Part shown: in pieces, positions 35,804-45,522 of the stretch | Position numbering within the stretch: position 1 is the stretch's first letter | Layout: every line of letters starts with the position of its first letter | DNA from: Mycolicibacterium litorale | Lineage (GTDB): Bacteria; Actinomycetota; Actinomycetes; Mycobacteriales; Mycobacteriaceae | DNA length: 64,000 nucleotides | Direction: 5' to 3' | Assembly: GCF_010731695.1 (NCBI RefSeq) | Contig: NZ_AP022586.1 | Span: 4,278,001 to 4,342,000 of the forward strand | Translations under genes and position numbers: made by a program | Notes under the pieces: generated by a model | The model's database searches: none | Seen by the model: the letters and a program-made list of their open reading frames with translations, nothing else | What the model was told of the DNA's origin: nothing

Positions 35804-37438
35804 ATGTCGGGGGATGAAGTCCGGGTCGAACCCGGTGATCTGCGTGCTCGAGCGAACACTCTCGACGAGGAGATCACCGACGAGTCGACCCGCCCCACCC
35901 CGCCGTGCGGGCTCCCGTTCGTGACGGCGTCCGCCGCCGGCATCATGGCGGGCTCGGACACGCTGCGCAGCCACCTCGTCTCCGGCAACCGCGAAGCCGA
36001 GCGCCTGGCCGCGGTGCTCAACGAGGCGGCCGATGTCTACCAGCAGATCGACAACCGGGCCGCCCAGGCGCTGGAGTATCCCGACAGCCCCCGCTCGGTG
36101 GAGCCGGTACCGGTCAACCCGACGCTGCCGCCGTCGGTTCCGGCGGTCGAGTTCCCCGCGACGGTCCCGTCCATGGCCGGCGGTGACATCGACGCCGGCT
36201 TCATGGACGTGAAGGCCGCAGCGCAGATCATCCACTCCGGGGACTCCGGTCCCATGCGGACCTACGGCGAGCAGGCCAAGCGTTTCGCCCAGACGCTGCG
36301 CGACCACGCCGAGGACTTCCACCTCGACGGCGTCAACTGGGACGGCACCGCCGCCGAGAGCGCGGGCAACGCGGTCCGCGCGCACAAGGAGTGGCTGGGC
36401 AAGCTGGCCGAGAGTTATGAGTTCCTGGGCACGGAGGCCATCGACATGGCCGACGCGCACGACACGGCGGCGGCCGCGCATCCGACGGTCGCCGAGGTCG
36501 AGGAGGTCGAGCAGCGGGTCGCCGACGCCGCCAGGACCGGTGACAAGGCGGCCGCGGCGGCCGCCATCGCCGACTACTTCACGCTGCAGCAGAAGTCCGA
36601 AGAGGTCCGCACCACCTACAGCGCGGACGTCGCGGGCAAGAGCCTGCCCAAGGTGCCTGATCCACCGCCGGGAGCCGCGCCGGTGTCACCGATCAGCAGC
36701 AACGGTGACCCCAGGAAAGCCAAGCAGCAGCCCGGTGAGGGTGAGCCGGGCGGACCGGGCTCGGGTGAGGGCGCCGGCGGAGGCGGCGGCGGTCAACCCG
36801 GCGGCCAGCCGGGCGGCCAGCCCGCTGCGTCGGGGATGCGCGCGGAACCCGTTGGGGCGCAAGGGGGCCCGCAGCCCGCGGCGGCGTCGGCCGGCGGCGG
36901 TGCTCCGTCGGGAGGCGGCGCACCCGCCGGTGGCGGTGGCGCGCCGTCCGGAGGCGGTGCCCCCGCCGGCGGCGGTATGCCCGGCGGATTGCCCGGCGGG
37001 ATGCCGGGAGGCCTGCCCGGCGGCGGCCCCGAGGGTCTGCCGCCGCTGGAGGACCCGGCGCTCAAGCCCGCCTCGAGCGGGGGCGGCGGCGGAGGCGCGG
37101 GCGGCGGATCCGGCGGCGGTGGCGGCGGCGGTGTCCCGCCCTCGCCCCTGCAACCCGCGGTGGGCGCCGAGACCGTCGCGCCCGGCCCTGCCGGCGCGGG
37201 TCGTGGCGGCGCCGCCGCGGCGGCGGGTCCCGCCGGCGCGATGGGTGCGATGGGCGGGATGGGCGGTATGCCGATGGGCGGGCACGGCGCCGGACGCGGC
37301 CAAGGCGGCGGCGAGCGCAAGCGCACTCCCGGGCTGGCGCCCGACGAAGACCTCTACACCGAGGACCGGCCGTGGACCGAGGGCGTCATCGGTCACCGGC
37401 CTGCCAAGCCGCCGAAGGAAGGCAAGGACTCCAAGTGA
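35804..37438 (+). CDS. espB: ESX-1 secreted protein EspB
   Basis: EspB-like substrate of 544 aa, longer than the 460 aa of M. tuberculosis. The N-terminal part is a PE/PPE-like helical bundle: the W-x-G-like turn is VNWDGTAAES and a Y-x-x-x-D secretion motif is present as VYQQID. After about residue 285 comes a very Gly/Pro/Ala-rich disordered region (GGQPGGQPGGQPAA, GGAPSGGG repeats), and the C-terminus ends with EDRPWTEGVIGHRP. EspB forms ring oligomers outside the cell and is processed by MycP1 in its C-terminal half. The strong AGGAGGA before ATG supports the start. The stop overlaps espL in a GTGA. Confidence 0.88.
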   Translation: MSGDEVRVEPGDLRARANTLDEEITDESTRPTPPCGLPFVTASAAGIMAGSDTLRSHLVSGNREAERLAAVLNEAADVYQQIDNRAAQALEYPDSPRSVEPVPVNPTLPPSVPAVEFPATVPSMAGGDIDAGFMDVKAAAQIIHSGDSGPMRTYGEQAKRFAQTLRDHAEDFHLDGVNWDGTAAESAGNAVRAHKEWLGKLAESYEFLGTEAIDMADAHDTAAAAHPTVAEVEEVEQRVADAARTGDKAAAAAAIADYFTLQQKSEEVRTTYSADVAGKSLPKVPDPPPGAAPVSPISSNGDPRKAKQQPGEGEPGGPGSGEGAGGGGGGQPGGQPGGQPAASGMRAEPVGAQGGPQPAAASAGGGAPSGGGAPAGGGGAPSGGGAPAGGGMPGGLPGGMPGGLPGGGPEGLPPLEDPALKPASSGGGGGGAGGGSGGGGGGGVPPSPLQPAVGAETVAPGPAGAGRGGAAAAAGPAGAMGAMGGMGGMPMGGHGAGRGQGGGERKRTPGLAPDEDLYTEDRPWTEGVIGHRPAKPPKEGKDSK

Positions 37439-37767
37439 CCGGTGAGATGCACCCCCAGGTGGCGGCGGTGCTCGCACAGGCGCAACAGCTGCAGTCGATC
37501 ATGGACGAGCAGCTGCACAAGATGAGCAGCCAGACGTTCACCGGATCCGACGAGACCGAGACGGTCGAGGTCACCCTCGACGGGCACCAGCACCTGACCG
37601 GGATCCACATCGAGGAGGGGCTGCTTCGTCAGGGGGCGCACGTCGTCGAGCACCGGCTCAACGAGGCATTGCAGAACGCCACCGAGGCGGCGTCGGCGGC
37701 GATCGAAGCGGACCGGGAGCGGATCGACGCACAGGTGGCGGAGCTGACCGAGTCGTGGGAACGCTGA
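37435..37767 (+). CDS. espL: EspL, YbaB/EbfC-like ESX-1 protein
   Basis: 110-aa protein with the YbaB/EbfC-like fold pattern: a helix (MHPQVAAVLAQAQQLQSIM), strands FTGSDETETVEVTLDGH and LTGIHIEEGLL, then a long helix (EHRLNEALQNATEAASAA). Rv3880c (EspL, 115 aa) sits in the same place beside espB and stabilises EspE/EspF/EspH in M. marinum. Here espE and espF are absent, so its partner set must differ. A GTG start at 37435 is coupled to espB by a 4-base overlap. Ends 5 bases from the convergent EspC-like gene. Confidence 0.87.
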   Translation: MTGEMHPQVAAVLAQAQQLQSIMDEQLHKMSSQTFTGSDETETVEVTLDGHQHLTGIHIEEGLLRQGAHVVEHRLNEALQNATEAASAAIEADRERIDAQVAELTESWER

Positions 37768-37772
37768 GCGGG

Positions 37773-38081
37773 TCAGCCCGGTAGGTCGACCTTCGCGATC
37801 GCGTCCCGCCCGGCCCGGTCCCCCGCCTCGTAGCGGGTGGCCGCCTCGTGCAGATTCCGGCCGTAGTCGCGGGCGGCGCCGGCGACCGCAGCCGTCATCG
37901 CACTGATGTCGGCCTGGGCCTGACGGCAGGCCGCGGCGGTCTGCAGCGCGGGAACCGCCCCGGCCGCGTCGGCAAGTGGCGCGTCGGCCTGCAAGTCGGC
38001 GACCCCTGCCCCTGCCTGCTGAAATGCCGTCCCGGCACTGTCGAGCACCGCTGGATTCACCTGCAACACGTCGCCACTCAC
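37773..38081 (-). CDS. EspC-like (DUF2580) ESX-1-associated protein in the espJ position
   Basis: 102-aa helical protein. It starts VSGDVLQVNPAVLDSAG, and has a C-terminal helix with the T7SS signal Y-x-x-x-D (RYEAGD). Length and pattern fit the EspC/EspF family (DUF2580), which are co-secreted with ESX substrates. It follows eccD1 by 11 bases, where M. tuberculosis carries espJ (280 aa); this protein lacks the long disordered tail of EspJ. GTG start with GAGGGGG 5 bases upstream. No clear W-x-G motif. Role: probable ESX-1 substrate or partner, inferred from context. Confidence 0.78.
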   Translation of the reverse strand: MSGDVLQVNPAVLDSAGTAFQQAGAGVADLQADAPLADAAGAVPALQTAAACRQAQADISAMTAAVAGAARDYGRNLHEAATRYEAGDRAGRDAIAKVDLPG

Positions 38082-38092
38082 GGTCGCCCCCT

Positions 38093-39622
38093 CTAGAAGC
38101 GCAGATTGCGCAGTAAGTCGTACACGCCGGCGATCCACAGCAGCAGCGGAATCACCGCGGCGATCGACGCGCCGTCGACCAGTTCGAGGATCCGTTTGGT
38201 CACCGGGGACACCCGGCGCACCCCGTCGGTGGCGCCGATGATCACCAGTGCGACCGCGCCGAGCGCGGTGTAGATCGCCAGCACCAGCCACGCGTCGTCG
38301 GGGTACCACTGGCACAGCCTGACCATCACGCCGGTCGGGACGATGACCGTTACCGCCAACAGCGCCCACGCACACCAGCGTTCGGCGTACAGCCGGGACC
38401 GGAACCCGCAGATCGCGGCGACCAGTCCCGCCACGATCAGGCTGTGGACGAAGAAGTGCCCCGGCACCACCACCGCGATCGCCCCGACCGCGAGGATCAG
38501 CGCGCCCGCGGTCAGGAAACCGATCAGCAGCTTCTTGGCCAGCACGCTGCGCTCCTGCAGCCGCGCAGCCGATTCGGGCACCGAGGCGATGATGGCCTGC
38601 CACGTCGGCGACTCCTCGTCGACACCTTCGCGCGAGGTGACCGGGTCGAGCAGTTCGTCGTTGGCGACGGTCTCACCGGGTGCGGGGATGGGCGGCAGCG
38701 CGATTCGCGCCACGGCCACGGTCAGCTTCGCCGCGTTGGTCAGCACGATGAGGCCGAACGCGACCGCACCCGCGGGCACCCAGTGGTTCCAGCCGTACCC
38801 GAACGCCACCGCGGCCGCGGTCAGCGCCGTCGCGGCCACCGCCAGGAACGCGGCGAACTCGGCCCGTTTGCGCGGGCCGCCCCTGGTGGCCAACGTCAAC
38901 AGCAGCAGAACCGCACCGGCACCGGCGATCTGCGGGGCGCCCAGCGATCCGACACCGTTGGGCAACGGCACCGCCAGCGCCGCGGCGCCGGCCAGCGCGG
39001 GCACCGAGGCGATCAGCAGGCTCTCCGCCATGTCCACGTTGGCGTACCGGCTCTGCGCCATGAGGCTGCCGCCGAGCAGGCCGAGCCCCAGCAGCGCCAA
39101 CGCCAGCGCCCACCACAGGCTCTGGCCCGTGCGATCCCACGAGACCATCGCCATCCCCGTGATCGCCAGCGCGACAACGGGAATCGATACACCGACGAAG
39201 CGGTAGAGCGCTCCGCGGTCGAACTCCGGCGACTCGTCGAGCACCGCGATCGCGTCGATGACGTCCTCGACCAGCGGCCGGTAGCGTTCGGTCCGGCTGA
39301 CCGACACCAAGGTGAGCAGCGACCCGTCGACCACCCCGGCGTCGTCGAGGGATTCGTCGGCCTTCAGCGGCGGTGCGCCGGGACGCGCGAACGCCCACAC
39401 CCCCTGCGCGGTGAAGTCGAATCCCGCCAGGACGTCCTTCGGAGTGTCCTCGAGGATCTCGGCGAGCACCGCGACGGTTTCGTCGATGTAGGTCTCGATG
39501 GGCGCCGCCGCAGGCAGTACGAGGTCCGTCATGCGCCGGCCGGTCAGGATCGTCACCCGGGTGGTCGACGGCCGCCCGGGTGTGACGCTCGAGGTGGAGG
39601 AGGCTGCGGCGGTGGTGGTCAA
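38093..39622 (-). CDS. eccD1: ESX-1 membrane channel component EccD1
   Basis: EccD1, 509 aa, the multi-pass subunit of ESX-1. Residues about 20-115 form the ubiquitin-like domain (TRVTILTGRRMTDLVLP onward), and from about residue 140 there are eleven hydrophobic helices (LYRFVGVSIPVVALAITG to ASIAAVIPLLLWIAGVYDLL). It forms the membrane vestibule with EccB, EccC and EccE. It starts in an ATGA overlap with the upstream espI-like gene and is followed by the EspC-like gene after 11 bases. Confidence 0.93.
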   Translation of the reverse strand: MTTTAAASSTSSVTPGRPSTTRVTILTGRRMTDLVLPAAAPIETYIDETVAVLAEILEDTPKDVLAGFDFTAQGVWAFARPGAPPLKADESLDDAGVVDGSLLTLVSVSRTERYRPLVEDVIDAIAVLDESPEFDRGALYRFVGVSIPVVALAITGMAMVSWDRTGQSLWWALALALLGLGLLGGSLMAQSRYANVDMAESLLIASVPALAGAAALAVPLPNGVGSLGAPQIAGAGAVLLLLTLATRGGPRKRAEFAAFLAVAATALTAAAVAFGYGWNHWVPAGAVAFGLIVLTNAAKLTVAVARIALPPIPAPGETVANDELLDPVTSREGVDEESPTWQAIIASVPESAARLQERSVLAKKLLIGFLTAGALILAVGAIAVVVPGHFFVHSLIVAGLVAAICGFRSRLYAERWCAWALLAVTVIVPTGVMVRLCQWYPDDAWLVLAIYTALGAVALVIIGATDGVRRVSPVTKRILELVDGASIAAVIPLLLWIAGVYDLLRNLRF

Positions 39623-41061
39623 CGGCGTTCGAGCCTGTCGAAGTCGTCAGACAAGGCGGCCGCCAGCTCGGTGATGCGTCGCTGGAAGGTCTTGTCCAGC
39701 AGGTCGAGCTGGATCTCGGTGCCTGCCGCGATGTGCTTGTCCCACGGCAGCACGATGACACGACCGGGGGCGACGTGTCGCTCGAATTGCTGAACAAGAT
39801 CGGCGACGTCGATGTTGGGTTTGCCCGGAACGACATGGTTGATCACCACGCACGAGCGGCCCAGCAGGTCCTGGTAGCCGTTCTGGCGCATCCAGTCCAT
39901 CGTCACCGCGGCTTGCCGGGCCCCGTCGATGGAGGCGCTGGCGACGATCACCAGACCGGAGACCGTGGAGAGCACCGCCCGCGACGCCGGCTGGAACAAC
40001 CCGGCGCCGCAGTCGGCGAGCACCAGGTTGTAGTAGCGCGACACCACTTCCGTCGCGCCCTTCCAGTCGTCGTCGTTGAACTCGCGGCGAGCCTGGCTGT
40101 ACTCCTCGGAGGACAGCACCTCCAGGTTGGCGCCGTTCATGCTCGTGTACGCGCGAATGTCGTTGTAGCGGGCCAGTTCCTTGTCCGACAACAGATCGGC
40201 GATCGTCGCCGCGGACTGGCGCCCGGCCCGGTCGGCGAGGTTGCCCGCGTCGGGGTCGGCGTCGATCGCGAGGATCCGGTCACCGCGCACCTTGGCCAGC
40301 GTCGAGCCCAGCGCCACGGTGACCGCGGTCTTGCCCACGCCGCCCTTCAGGCCGAGCACGCCGATCTGGTAAGAGTCGCGCGCGTTGCGGCGGATCCGCG
40401 CATGCAGATCCATCTCGTAGAGCTCGTCCGGCGACAGGCCCAGGTTGATCCGGGTGAGCAGATACAGCACGTGACGCCACCCGCGCTGCGACGGCATCTT
40501 CACCGCGGACTTCACCCCGACGTGCGACAGGGCGTCGATGGCGCGGTGGTTGCCCATCGCCGCCGCGGACGTCGGCGCGGGCTGCGCCGGGGGCTGCCCG
40601 GGCTGCCAGGCCGTCTCCGCGGGCGGCACGTCGGTGAAGTGCGCGGACGGTGGCGGCGCGGGCGCCGGGCGGGGCGCCGCCGTGGTCGCCTGCCGCGGCG
40701 CCTCGAAGCGGGCGCCGCCGGGCAGATTGGTCTGTGGGGTGCGCATCATGCCGTTCGGTGGCCGCTGCGGGGCCGCGGTCTGCGGCGGCGCGGCCTGCGA
40801 CGGCGGTGCCTGCGTGGTGGGCGGCATCTGGGTGGTGATCTCGGCGTGCCGCGGAGGCGGGGCCGGTGCGGCCTGGGTGCGCGGCGGCGTGATCGGCAAC
40901 GGGGGCGGCGCCGCGGATTCGGTGCGGTTGGCACCCCCGGTCGGCGCCGGCGCCGCGGTGTTGCCCTGCATCAGGGCGTCACGGTCGACATGCACGGTCG
41001 CCTCGTCGGGCGTCTGAGCGGCGTCTGGGGAGTGGAAGAGCCGGTCATAGTCGGCCGACAT
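39619..41061 (-). CDS. espI: EspI, proline-rich MinD-like ATPase of ESX-1
   Basis: 480-aa protein. The first about 215 residues are Pro/Ala-rich and disordered (APPPRHAEITTQ, TTQAPPSQAAPP). A short conserved helical region (GWRHVLYLLTRINLGLSP) follows. The C-terminal half is a MinD/ParA-type ATPase with the deviant Walker A LGLKGGVGKTAVTVALGS and LAIDADPDAGN. In M. tuberculosis EspI is not needed for secretion but damps ESX-1 when ATP is low. Start MSADYDRLFHS at 41061 is preceded by GAGAGG; an ATG 39 bases upstream has poorer support. Ends in an ATGA overlap with eccD1. A second gene of this type is at 52969. Confidence 0.9.
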   Translation of the reverse strand: MSADYDRLFHSPDAAQTPDEATVHVDRDALMQGNTAAPAPTGGANRTESAAPPPLPITPPRTQAAPAPPPRHAEITTQMPPTTQAPPSQAAPPQTAAPQRPPNGMMRTPQTNLPGGARFEAPRQATTAAPRPAPAPPPSAHFTDVPPAETAWQPGQPPAQPAPTSAAAMGNHRAIDALSHVGVKSAVKMPSQRGWRHVLYLLTRINLGLSPDELYEMDLHARIRRNARDSYQIGVLGLKGGVGKTAVTVALGSTLAKVRGDRILAIDADPDAGNLADRAGRQSAATIADLLSDKELARYNDIRAYTSMNGANLEVLSSEEYSQARREFNDDDWKGATEVVSRYYNLVLADCGAGLFQPASRAVLSTVSGLVIVASASIDGARQAAVTMDWMRQNGYQDLLGRSCVVINHVVPGKPNIDVADLVQQFERHVAPGRVIVLPWDKHIAAGTEIQLDLLDKTFQRRITELAAALSDDFDRLERR

Positions 41062-41167
41062 GGGAAGCCTCTCGATGGTGGGGTTTGCGCCGAAGCGCAC
41101 GAGGTGGGCGAGGCCGGCCAGCGCGGTGACGGCTGGCCTGTCCCGCCCACCTTCATGCAGCTTGGTG

Positions 41168-41455
41168 TCAGGCGAACATTCCGGTGACGCCGGCTTCGGT
41201 CTGAGCCATGGTGGAGCCGGCCTCGCTGATGGTCTGCGCGAGGTTCTGCAGAGCCGCGTTGAGCTCGGCCGAGGTGTTGTCCCAGCGGGCCTGGACGGCC
41301 TGGTAGGCCTCCGAACCCGAACCGCCCCACACCGCCGCCAGCGCGCCGAGCGAAGCCTTGCCCTCGTCGAGCAGCCCCTGGGTGGTGCTGACCGCGCCGT
41401 TGATCTCGCCTGCGCCGCCTTCGATGCCCGCGAAGTTCCATACCTGTTCCGACAT
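41168..41455 (-). CDS. esxA: ESX-1 substrate EsxA (ESAT-6)
   Basis: EsxA, 95 aa, the WXG100 protein ESAT-6. It reads [18 protein letters not shown], has the hairpin motif [11 protein letters not shown] (Trp43-x-Gly45) and ends [10 protein letters not shown], as ESAT-6 does. It pairs with EsxB and is exported by ESX-1. Strong AAGGAGA before the ATG. It follows esxB by 30 bases, and espI starts 106 bases downstream. Confidence 0.97.
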   Translation of the reverse strand: MSEQVWNFAGIEGGAGEINGAVSTTQGLLDEGKASLGALAAVWGGSGSEAYQAVQARWDNTSAELNAALQNLAQTISEAGSTMAQTEAGVTGMFA

Positions 41456-41485
41456 TGATTTCTCCTTGTGTTGGTCTGTGAGTGG

Positions 41486-41785
41486 TCAGAGGTTCATGGA
41501 CGACGCGAGCGTGCCGGCCTGATCCTCGTCGGTCGAGCCGTACTGCGTGCCCGACGTGTGGATGTTGGAGGAGATCTCGGTCAGGGTCTGGATCTGCGCC
41601 TGAGCGGCCTCCTGGTAGCGCAGCAGCGCGGCCTGCGCCGCTTCGCCGGCCTGACCACGCCACTGCGGGAGCAGGCTGTTGGCGGTGGCGTCCACCGACC
41701 GCATCACGCCCTGCAGTTCGCCCGAGATCCGCTCGAAGTTACTGGCCTCCTTGGCGAGGACAGCAATATCGGTATTCATTGCCAT
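41486..41785 (-). CDS. esxB: ESX-1 substrate EsxB (CFP-10)
   Basis: EsxB, 99 aa, the CFP-10 partner of EsxA. Its W-x-G turn is QWRGQAG (Trp42, Gly44) and the C-terminal secretion signal Y-x-x-x-D is YGSTDEDQ (Tyr82-Asp86), which directs the dimer to EccCb1. The C-terminus ends SSMNL, close to the SQMGF type of CFP-10. Start may be either of two near ATGs (41785 or 41779). The 92-bp gap to PPE68 is the usual one. Confidence 0.96.
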   Translation of the reverse strand: MAMNTDIAVLAKEASNFERISGELQGVMRSVDATANSLLPQWRGQAGEAAQAALLRYQEAAQAQIQTLTEISSNIHTSGTQYGSTDEDQAGTLASSMNL

Positions 41786-41877
41786 GCTGGATACATTCCT
41801 TCTTTTCCTGTGTCCTCACCACGGGAAATGGCGAGTCTTCCGGTCACGTGAACCGGGAAGTCTGTGTCTGCGACGGC

Positions 41878-43221
41878 CTACCAGTCGTCGCCTTCGTCCT
41901 CACCCAGGTCGTGGGCGAGTGGTGCCGGTGCGGTCAGCCCCGGTTTGGAACCGCCGCTCTTGCCCTGCTGTCCGGCCATCCCCATCGGGCCCATGCCGCC
42001 GCCGGCACCGGCACCGACCGGTGCCAGACCCCCGACCGCGGCCCCGGCCGCCGCCCCCGCGCCGACCGCGACCGGCGCGGCCTCCACCTTGTCGCCGATC
42101 AGGTTGGCCATCAACGGAGTTCGCGCCGAGCTGCCGCCGGCACCGGGCAGCGACGCCGCCCGCACCAGACCGGCGCCCGAACTCGCCCCTGACCCGCCCG
42201 CCAGCGGATGGTTGGAGAACGGCGTGGCACCGATCAGGCCGATCTGCGCCTTGTCGCCGCCGAGCCCGCCACCCATCTGGCCGAAGATCGACGACACCTG
42301 CTGCAGCGGCTGTGTCAGCATCTGCATCGGGGTCTGCACCATCTGCCCGAACTGCTGTGGCGCCTGGGCGACCATCGAGCCCACCTGCCCGGCCATCTGG
42401 ACACCCATCTGCACGCCCTGCTGCAGCATCTGCTCCTGCGGCTGCTGCCCGGCCTGCTGAGCGGCGTTCTCCCCCTTCTTCACCGCGCCCTCGGCGCGCT
42501 GAGCGGCCATGTTCCCCTGCGACATCGCCCGGCCGGCGTTGAGGCCGACCGACTCCATCTTGGCGCTGGCGCTGGCCGCGGCGATGATCCCGTTGCGCAA
42601 CGCGCCCATCGGCGCGCGCGCCGCCGCCTGCGCGGCCGCCGCCGCGCCGGTGGTCTCCCCGACCCCGGGGATGACGATCGGCGTCATCGGCGGGATCGGT
42701 TCGAACAGCAGGTTCATCTGCGTCTCGGCCTGGTACACGTCCATCGCCGCGGCGGCCTGGTTCCACATCCGGACGAAGTAGTCGAACTCGTTCACCCCGA
42801 TCGGCACGGTGTTGACCCCGAGGAAGTTCGTCGCCTCGAGCACGGCGTGCGTGATGTGGTTCTGTTCGATCTCCGGGATCGGCGGAGTAGTTGCCATTGC
42901 AAGGGTGTACGAGCTCGCCTGGTTTGCCGCCTGCAGCGCCCGCTTCATGGCCTGCGCCGAGGTGGTCCGCAACCACACCACCATCGGCATGGTCGCCGAG
43001 ACGGCGGTCTCGCTGGCGGATCCGGTCCACATCGAGGACAGATTCGCCAGGCTGGCGGCCAACTCGTCGGCCTGGGTCTCCAGCAGCACGGCGAGCGCCT
43101 CCCACCCGGCGGCGGCCTGGAGCATCGGAGCGGGGCCGGCTCCAGCCATCAACCGCCCGGTGTTGACCTCGGGCGGCAGCGCCGTCCAGGTCGGGGGGAG
43201 GGGTATGCCCGTCAGTGCCAT
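41878..43221 (-). CDS. ppe68: PPE68, ESX-1 PPE protein
   Basis: PPE family protein of 447 aa. The N-terminus has [19 protein letters not shown] with the Pro-Pro-Glu motif, then the W-x-G-like MWTGSASE turn and the usual helical PPE domain to about residue 180. The rest is Gly/Ala/Gln-rich, with [17 protein letters not shown] and a low-complexity C-terminus ending DEGDDW. PPE68 pairs with PE35 and is handled by the EspG1 chaperone. It follows PE35 in the same direction, 51 bases on. Confidence 0.94.
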   Translation of the reverse strand: MALTGIPLPPTWTALPPEVNTGRLMAGAGPAPMLQAAAGWEALAVLLETQADELAASLANLSSMWTGSASETAVSATMPMVVWLRTTSAQAMKRALQAANQASSYTLAMATTPPIPEIEQNHITHAVLEATNFLGVNTVPIGVNEFDYFVRMWNQAAAAMDVYQAETQMNLLFEPIPPMTPIVIPGVGETTGAAAAAQAAARAPMGALRNGIIAAASASAKMESVGLNAGRAMSQGNMAAQRAEGAVKKGENAAQQAGQQPQEQMLQQGVQMGVQMAGQVGSMVAQAPQQFGQMVQTPMQMLTQPLQQVSSIFGQMGGGLGGDKAQIGLIGATPFSNHPLAGGSGASSGAGLVRAASLPGAGGSSARTPLMANLIGDKVEAAPVAVGAGAAAGAAVGGLAPVGAGAGGGMGPMGMAGQQGKSGGSKPGLTAPAPLAHDLGEDEGDDW

Positions 43222-43272
43222 GGTGAGTGGGTCACTCCGCTAGGAGATCCGCTGGGGACGCTGCGCGCCCGC

Positions 43273-43566
43273 TCAGAAGGTGCTTGCGTTGGCGGCGTCG
43301 ACGGCGGCGTAGATGCCGGAGATCTCCATGAACGCCGCACCGGCGCGGGAGAGTTCCTCCTGCGCGAAGGTGTTCAGCGCCAGGGTCTCCGCACCCTCGG
43401 CCGCGAACGTGGCGGCCGCCATCGCCGACACCTCGTCGGCACCCGCCGGCACCAGCGCCGTCACGGCCGCGGTGGCGGCCGTCCCACCGGCCAGGCCCCG
43501 CGCGCCATTTGCGACGACCTGGCCCCCGATGCCCGCTGCGCCCGGATTGTGTTCGAGAGGTTGCAT
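43273..43566 (-). CDS. pe35: PE35, ESX-1 PE-type protein
   Basis: PE35, 97 aa, short helical-hairpin PE protein. It begins MQPLEHNPGAAGIGGQV, with no canonical Pro-Glu near the start, as in PE35 rather than classical PE proteins. It carries the T7SS signal Y-x-x-x-D as IYAAVD near the C-terminus. Start at 43566 is preceded by AAGGGA; longer in-frame starts enter the 146-bp region before it. It forms a dimer with PPE68. First gene of the PE35-PPE68-esxB-esxA set. Confidence 0.9.
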   Translation of the reverse strand: MQPLEHNPGAAGIGGQVVANGARGLAGGTAATAAVTALVPAGADEVSAMAAATFAAEGAETLALNTFAQEELSRAGAAFMEISGIYAAVDAANASTF

Positions 43567-43703
43567 TTGCGCATTCCCTTCAGTGGTTCCCGATATGCAG
43601 GACAAGCGATCGTGAACGGCTCGAGACAGGCGCCCCGTCGTCTCCGGACTCATCCCCCGACTTATTTGCTGGCAGATATCCACCAACGTTGCTGTAACGC
43701 TCT

Positions 43704-43718
43704 GGTTAGATACTAACC
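43704..43718. promoter_or_regulatory. Perfect inverted repeat GGTTAG-ata-CTAACC at eccCb1 end, upstream of PE35
   Basis: Six-base perfect arms around three bases overlap the eccCb1 stop codon (43713-43715), 138-152 bases upstream of the PE35 start. It may be a protein-binding site for a PE35-esxBA promoter or a small hairpin. The 146-bp gap itself is somewhat AT-richer (AAATAAGTC, GGATATC on the minus strand) and may hold a promoter, but no clear -35/-10 pair can be given. Confidence 0.35.
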
Positions 43719-45491
43719 GCCCTGCGGGGGTGGTGCGAACACTTCTTCCTCGGGGGGATCGACGTAGGCCGCCTGGACGACCTCCTTACCGTCCGGCGAC
43801 ACCAGAAGCGCCTGGCCAGGTGGCCGTTTACGCAGCTTGATCTCGCTCGACGGGAACTCCGTCTTCTCCCCGGACAGGAACAGCGTGGGGGTCCCCGCGC
43901 CATAGGCGGCGCCCACGAACTTGTCCATCGTGGCCCGATGCGCCTGGCTCATCTGGCAGGTCACGATGATGTGCAGGCCGATATCGGCCGCCGCGGGCAG
44001 CAGCGGCGCCAGCGGAGCCATCGGCGGGACCATGCCCGAGGCCGCCACGATCATGTGCCAGTCGTCGACGAGGAGCACCACGTCGGGCCCGCTCCACCAC
44101 GACCGCGACCGCAGCTGGGCGGTCGTGAGGTCGGGCGGCGGCAGCCGCTTCTGGAGGTTGGTTGCCAGCGCCTTGATTGCCGCCTCCAGCGACGCGTGGT
44201 TGCGGTTCACCGCACCGGCATCGAGCAGGTGGCTCTGGGGCACCGCGTCCAGCAACGCCGACCGGTAGTCGGCCAGCATGAACCGCACTTGCTGAGGGCT
44301 GTTGCGCTGGCAGATCGCCTGCGCCACCGCATGGGCGATCGTCGTTTTGCCGGACTTCGGCGCACCGAAGATCAACAGGTGCGGCGTCATCTGCATCTGG
44401 TTGTAGGCGACGCTGAGGTCGGACTCGCGGACGCCCAGCGGAATGCGCCACCGCGTCCGGTAGTCGGAGTCCGGTCCCGGCGGGGCCGGATCGAGCTCGT
44501 GGAGGTAGACGCGTTCGGGCAGCACCCGCACCTGCGGCGCCCGCTCGGTGTGCTGCGCCGCGATCTGCGCGACGGCCGCCGAGATGGCCGGGACGAGGTT
44601 CGCGGCGCTGTGCGCCCCGTCGAGGCGGGGCACCCCCATCATCAAGTGGTGCTTCTCCATCGAGATCGCCCGGCCCGGCCGGTTCGCCGGGATCTCGCGG
44701 GTGATGCGGTCGATCTGCGTCTCGTTGACGTCGCCGAGCCGGAACTCGATCTTGGTGCCGAGGTAGTCGCGGACCCGGGACTTCAGTTCCGTCCAGCGCG
44801 GCGTGGAGATGATGACGTGCACGCCGAACGCCAGACCCTGTCCGGCCAGATCCTGCACGACCGGTTCGAGATCGGGGAACTCCGCGACGAACGCCGGCCA
44901 CCCGTCGATGACCAGGAACACGTCGCCGAACGGATCGGCGGCGGCCGGGTTGTTCGGATCCTCACGCATCTGCCGGTAACCCGCGATCGAACCGACCCGC
45001 AGTTCCTTGAAGGTCCGCTCACGCTGGCGCTGAACGGCTTTCACCTCGGCGACCACCCGGTTGACACGGTCGGGTTCGGCGCGGGTGGCGACACCGCCGA
45101 CGTGCGGCAGGTCCTCGAGGTACATCAGGCCGCCGCCGCCGAGGTCGACACAGTAGAACTGGACGTCACGCGGCGAATGGGTGGCCGCGGCCGACATCAT
45201 CAGCGTCTGCAGGAACGTCGACTTGCCGGTCTGCGGGGCACCGCCGATCGCGATGTTGCCGCCGGCGGCCGACACGTCGACACCCCAGACCTCCTGACGG
45301 TGCCTGCGGGGTTCGTCCATGACGCCCAGCCCGAACCGCAGCGGCCGGCGCTGGTGGTCGCGCTCGACGAGTTCGTTGACCGGCGTCGGATCGGTCAACG
45401 GCGGCAACCACATCCGGTAGGCGCGCGTCTCGCCCGTCGTCAGCTGGTCGAGGACGACCTCGCGCAGCACCTTCTGTTCGGCAGTGGTCAT
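43713..45491 (-). CDS. eccCb1: ESX-1 FtsK/SpoIIIE ATPase EccCb1
   Basis: EccCb1, 592 aa, carrying the second and third FtsK-type ATPase domains of EccC; M. tuberculosis ESX-1 has the same split into Ca and Cb. Walker A sequences are [15 protein letters not shown] in the first domain and [15 protein letters not shown] in the second; [10 protein letters not shown] and [10 protein letters not shown] are the Walker B strands. The last domain binds the EsxB C-terminal signal. It starts 31 bases after eccCa1 and precedes PE35. Confidence 0.95.
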   Translation of the reverse strand: MTTAEQKVLREVVLDQLTTGETRAYRMWLPPLTDPTPVNELVERDHQRRPLRFGLGVMDEPRRHRQEVWGVDVSAAGGNIAIGGAPQTGKSTFLQTLMMSAAATHSPRDVQFYCVDLGGGGLMYLEDLPHVGGVATRAEPDRVNRVVAEVKAVQRQRERTFKELRVGSIAGYRQMREDPNNPAAADPFGDVFLVIDGWPAFVAEFPDLEPVVQDLAGQGLAFGVHVIISTPRWTELKSRVRDYLGTKIEFRLGDVNETQIDRITREIPANRPGRAISMEKHHLMMGVPRLDGAHSAANLVPAISAAVAQIAAQHTERAPQVRVLPERVYLHELDPAPPGPDSDYRTRWRIPLGVRESDLSVAYNQMQMTPHLLIFGAPKSGKTTIAHAVAQAICQRNSPQQVRFMLADYRSALLDAVPQSHLLDAGAVNRNHASLEAAIKALATNLQKRLPPPDLTTAQLRSRSWWSGPDVVLLVDDWHMIVAASGMVPPMAPLAPLLPAAADIGLHIIVTCQMSQAHRATMDKFVGAAYGAGTPTLFLSGEKTEFPSSEIKLRKRPPGQALLVSPDGKEVVQAAYVDPPEEEVFAPPPQGG

Positions 45492-45522
45492 GTGCGATCC
45501 GCCTCCGGCTCCTCGCTGAAAG

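Noticed and set aside
38093..38603. Longer version of the EspC-like protein starting at 38603
   Set aside because: The extra 170 residues are the shadow of eccD1 (Arg/Gly-rich); the GTG at 38081 has GAGGGGG in front and gives a family-sized protein.
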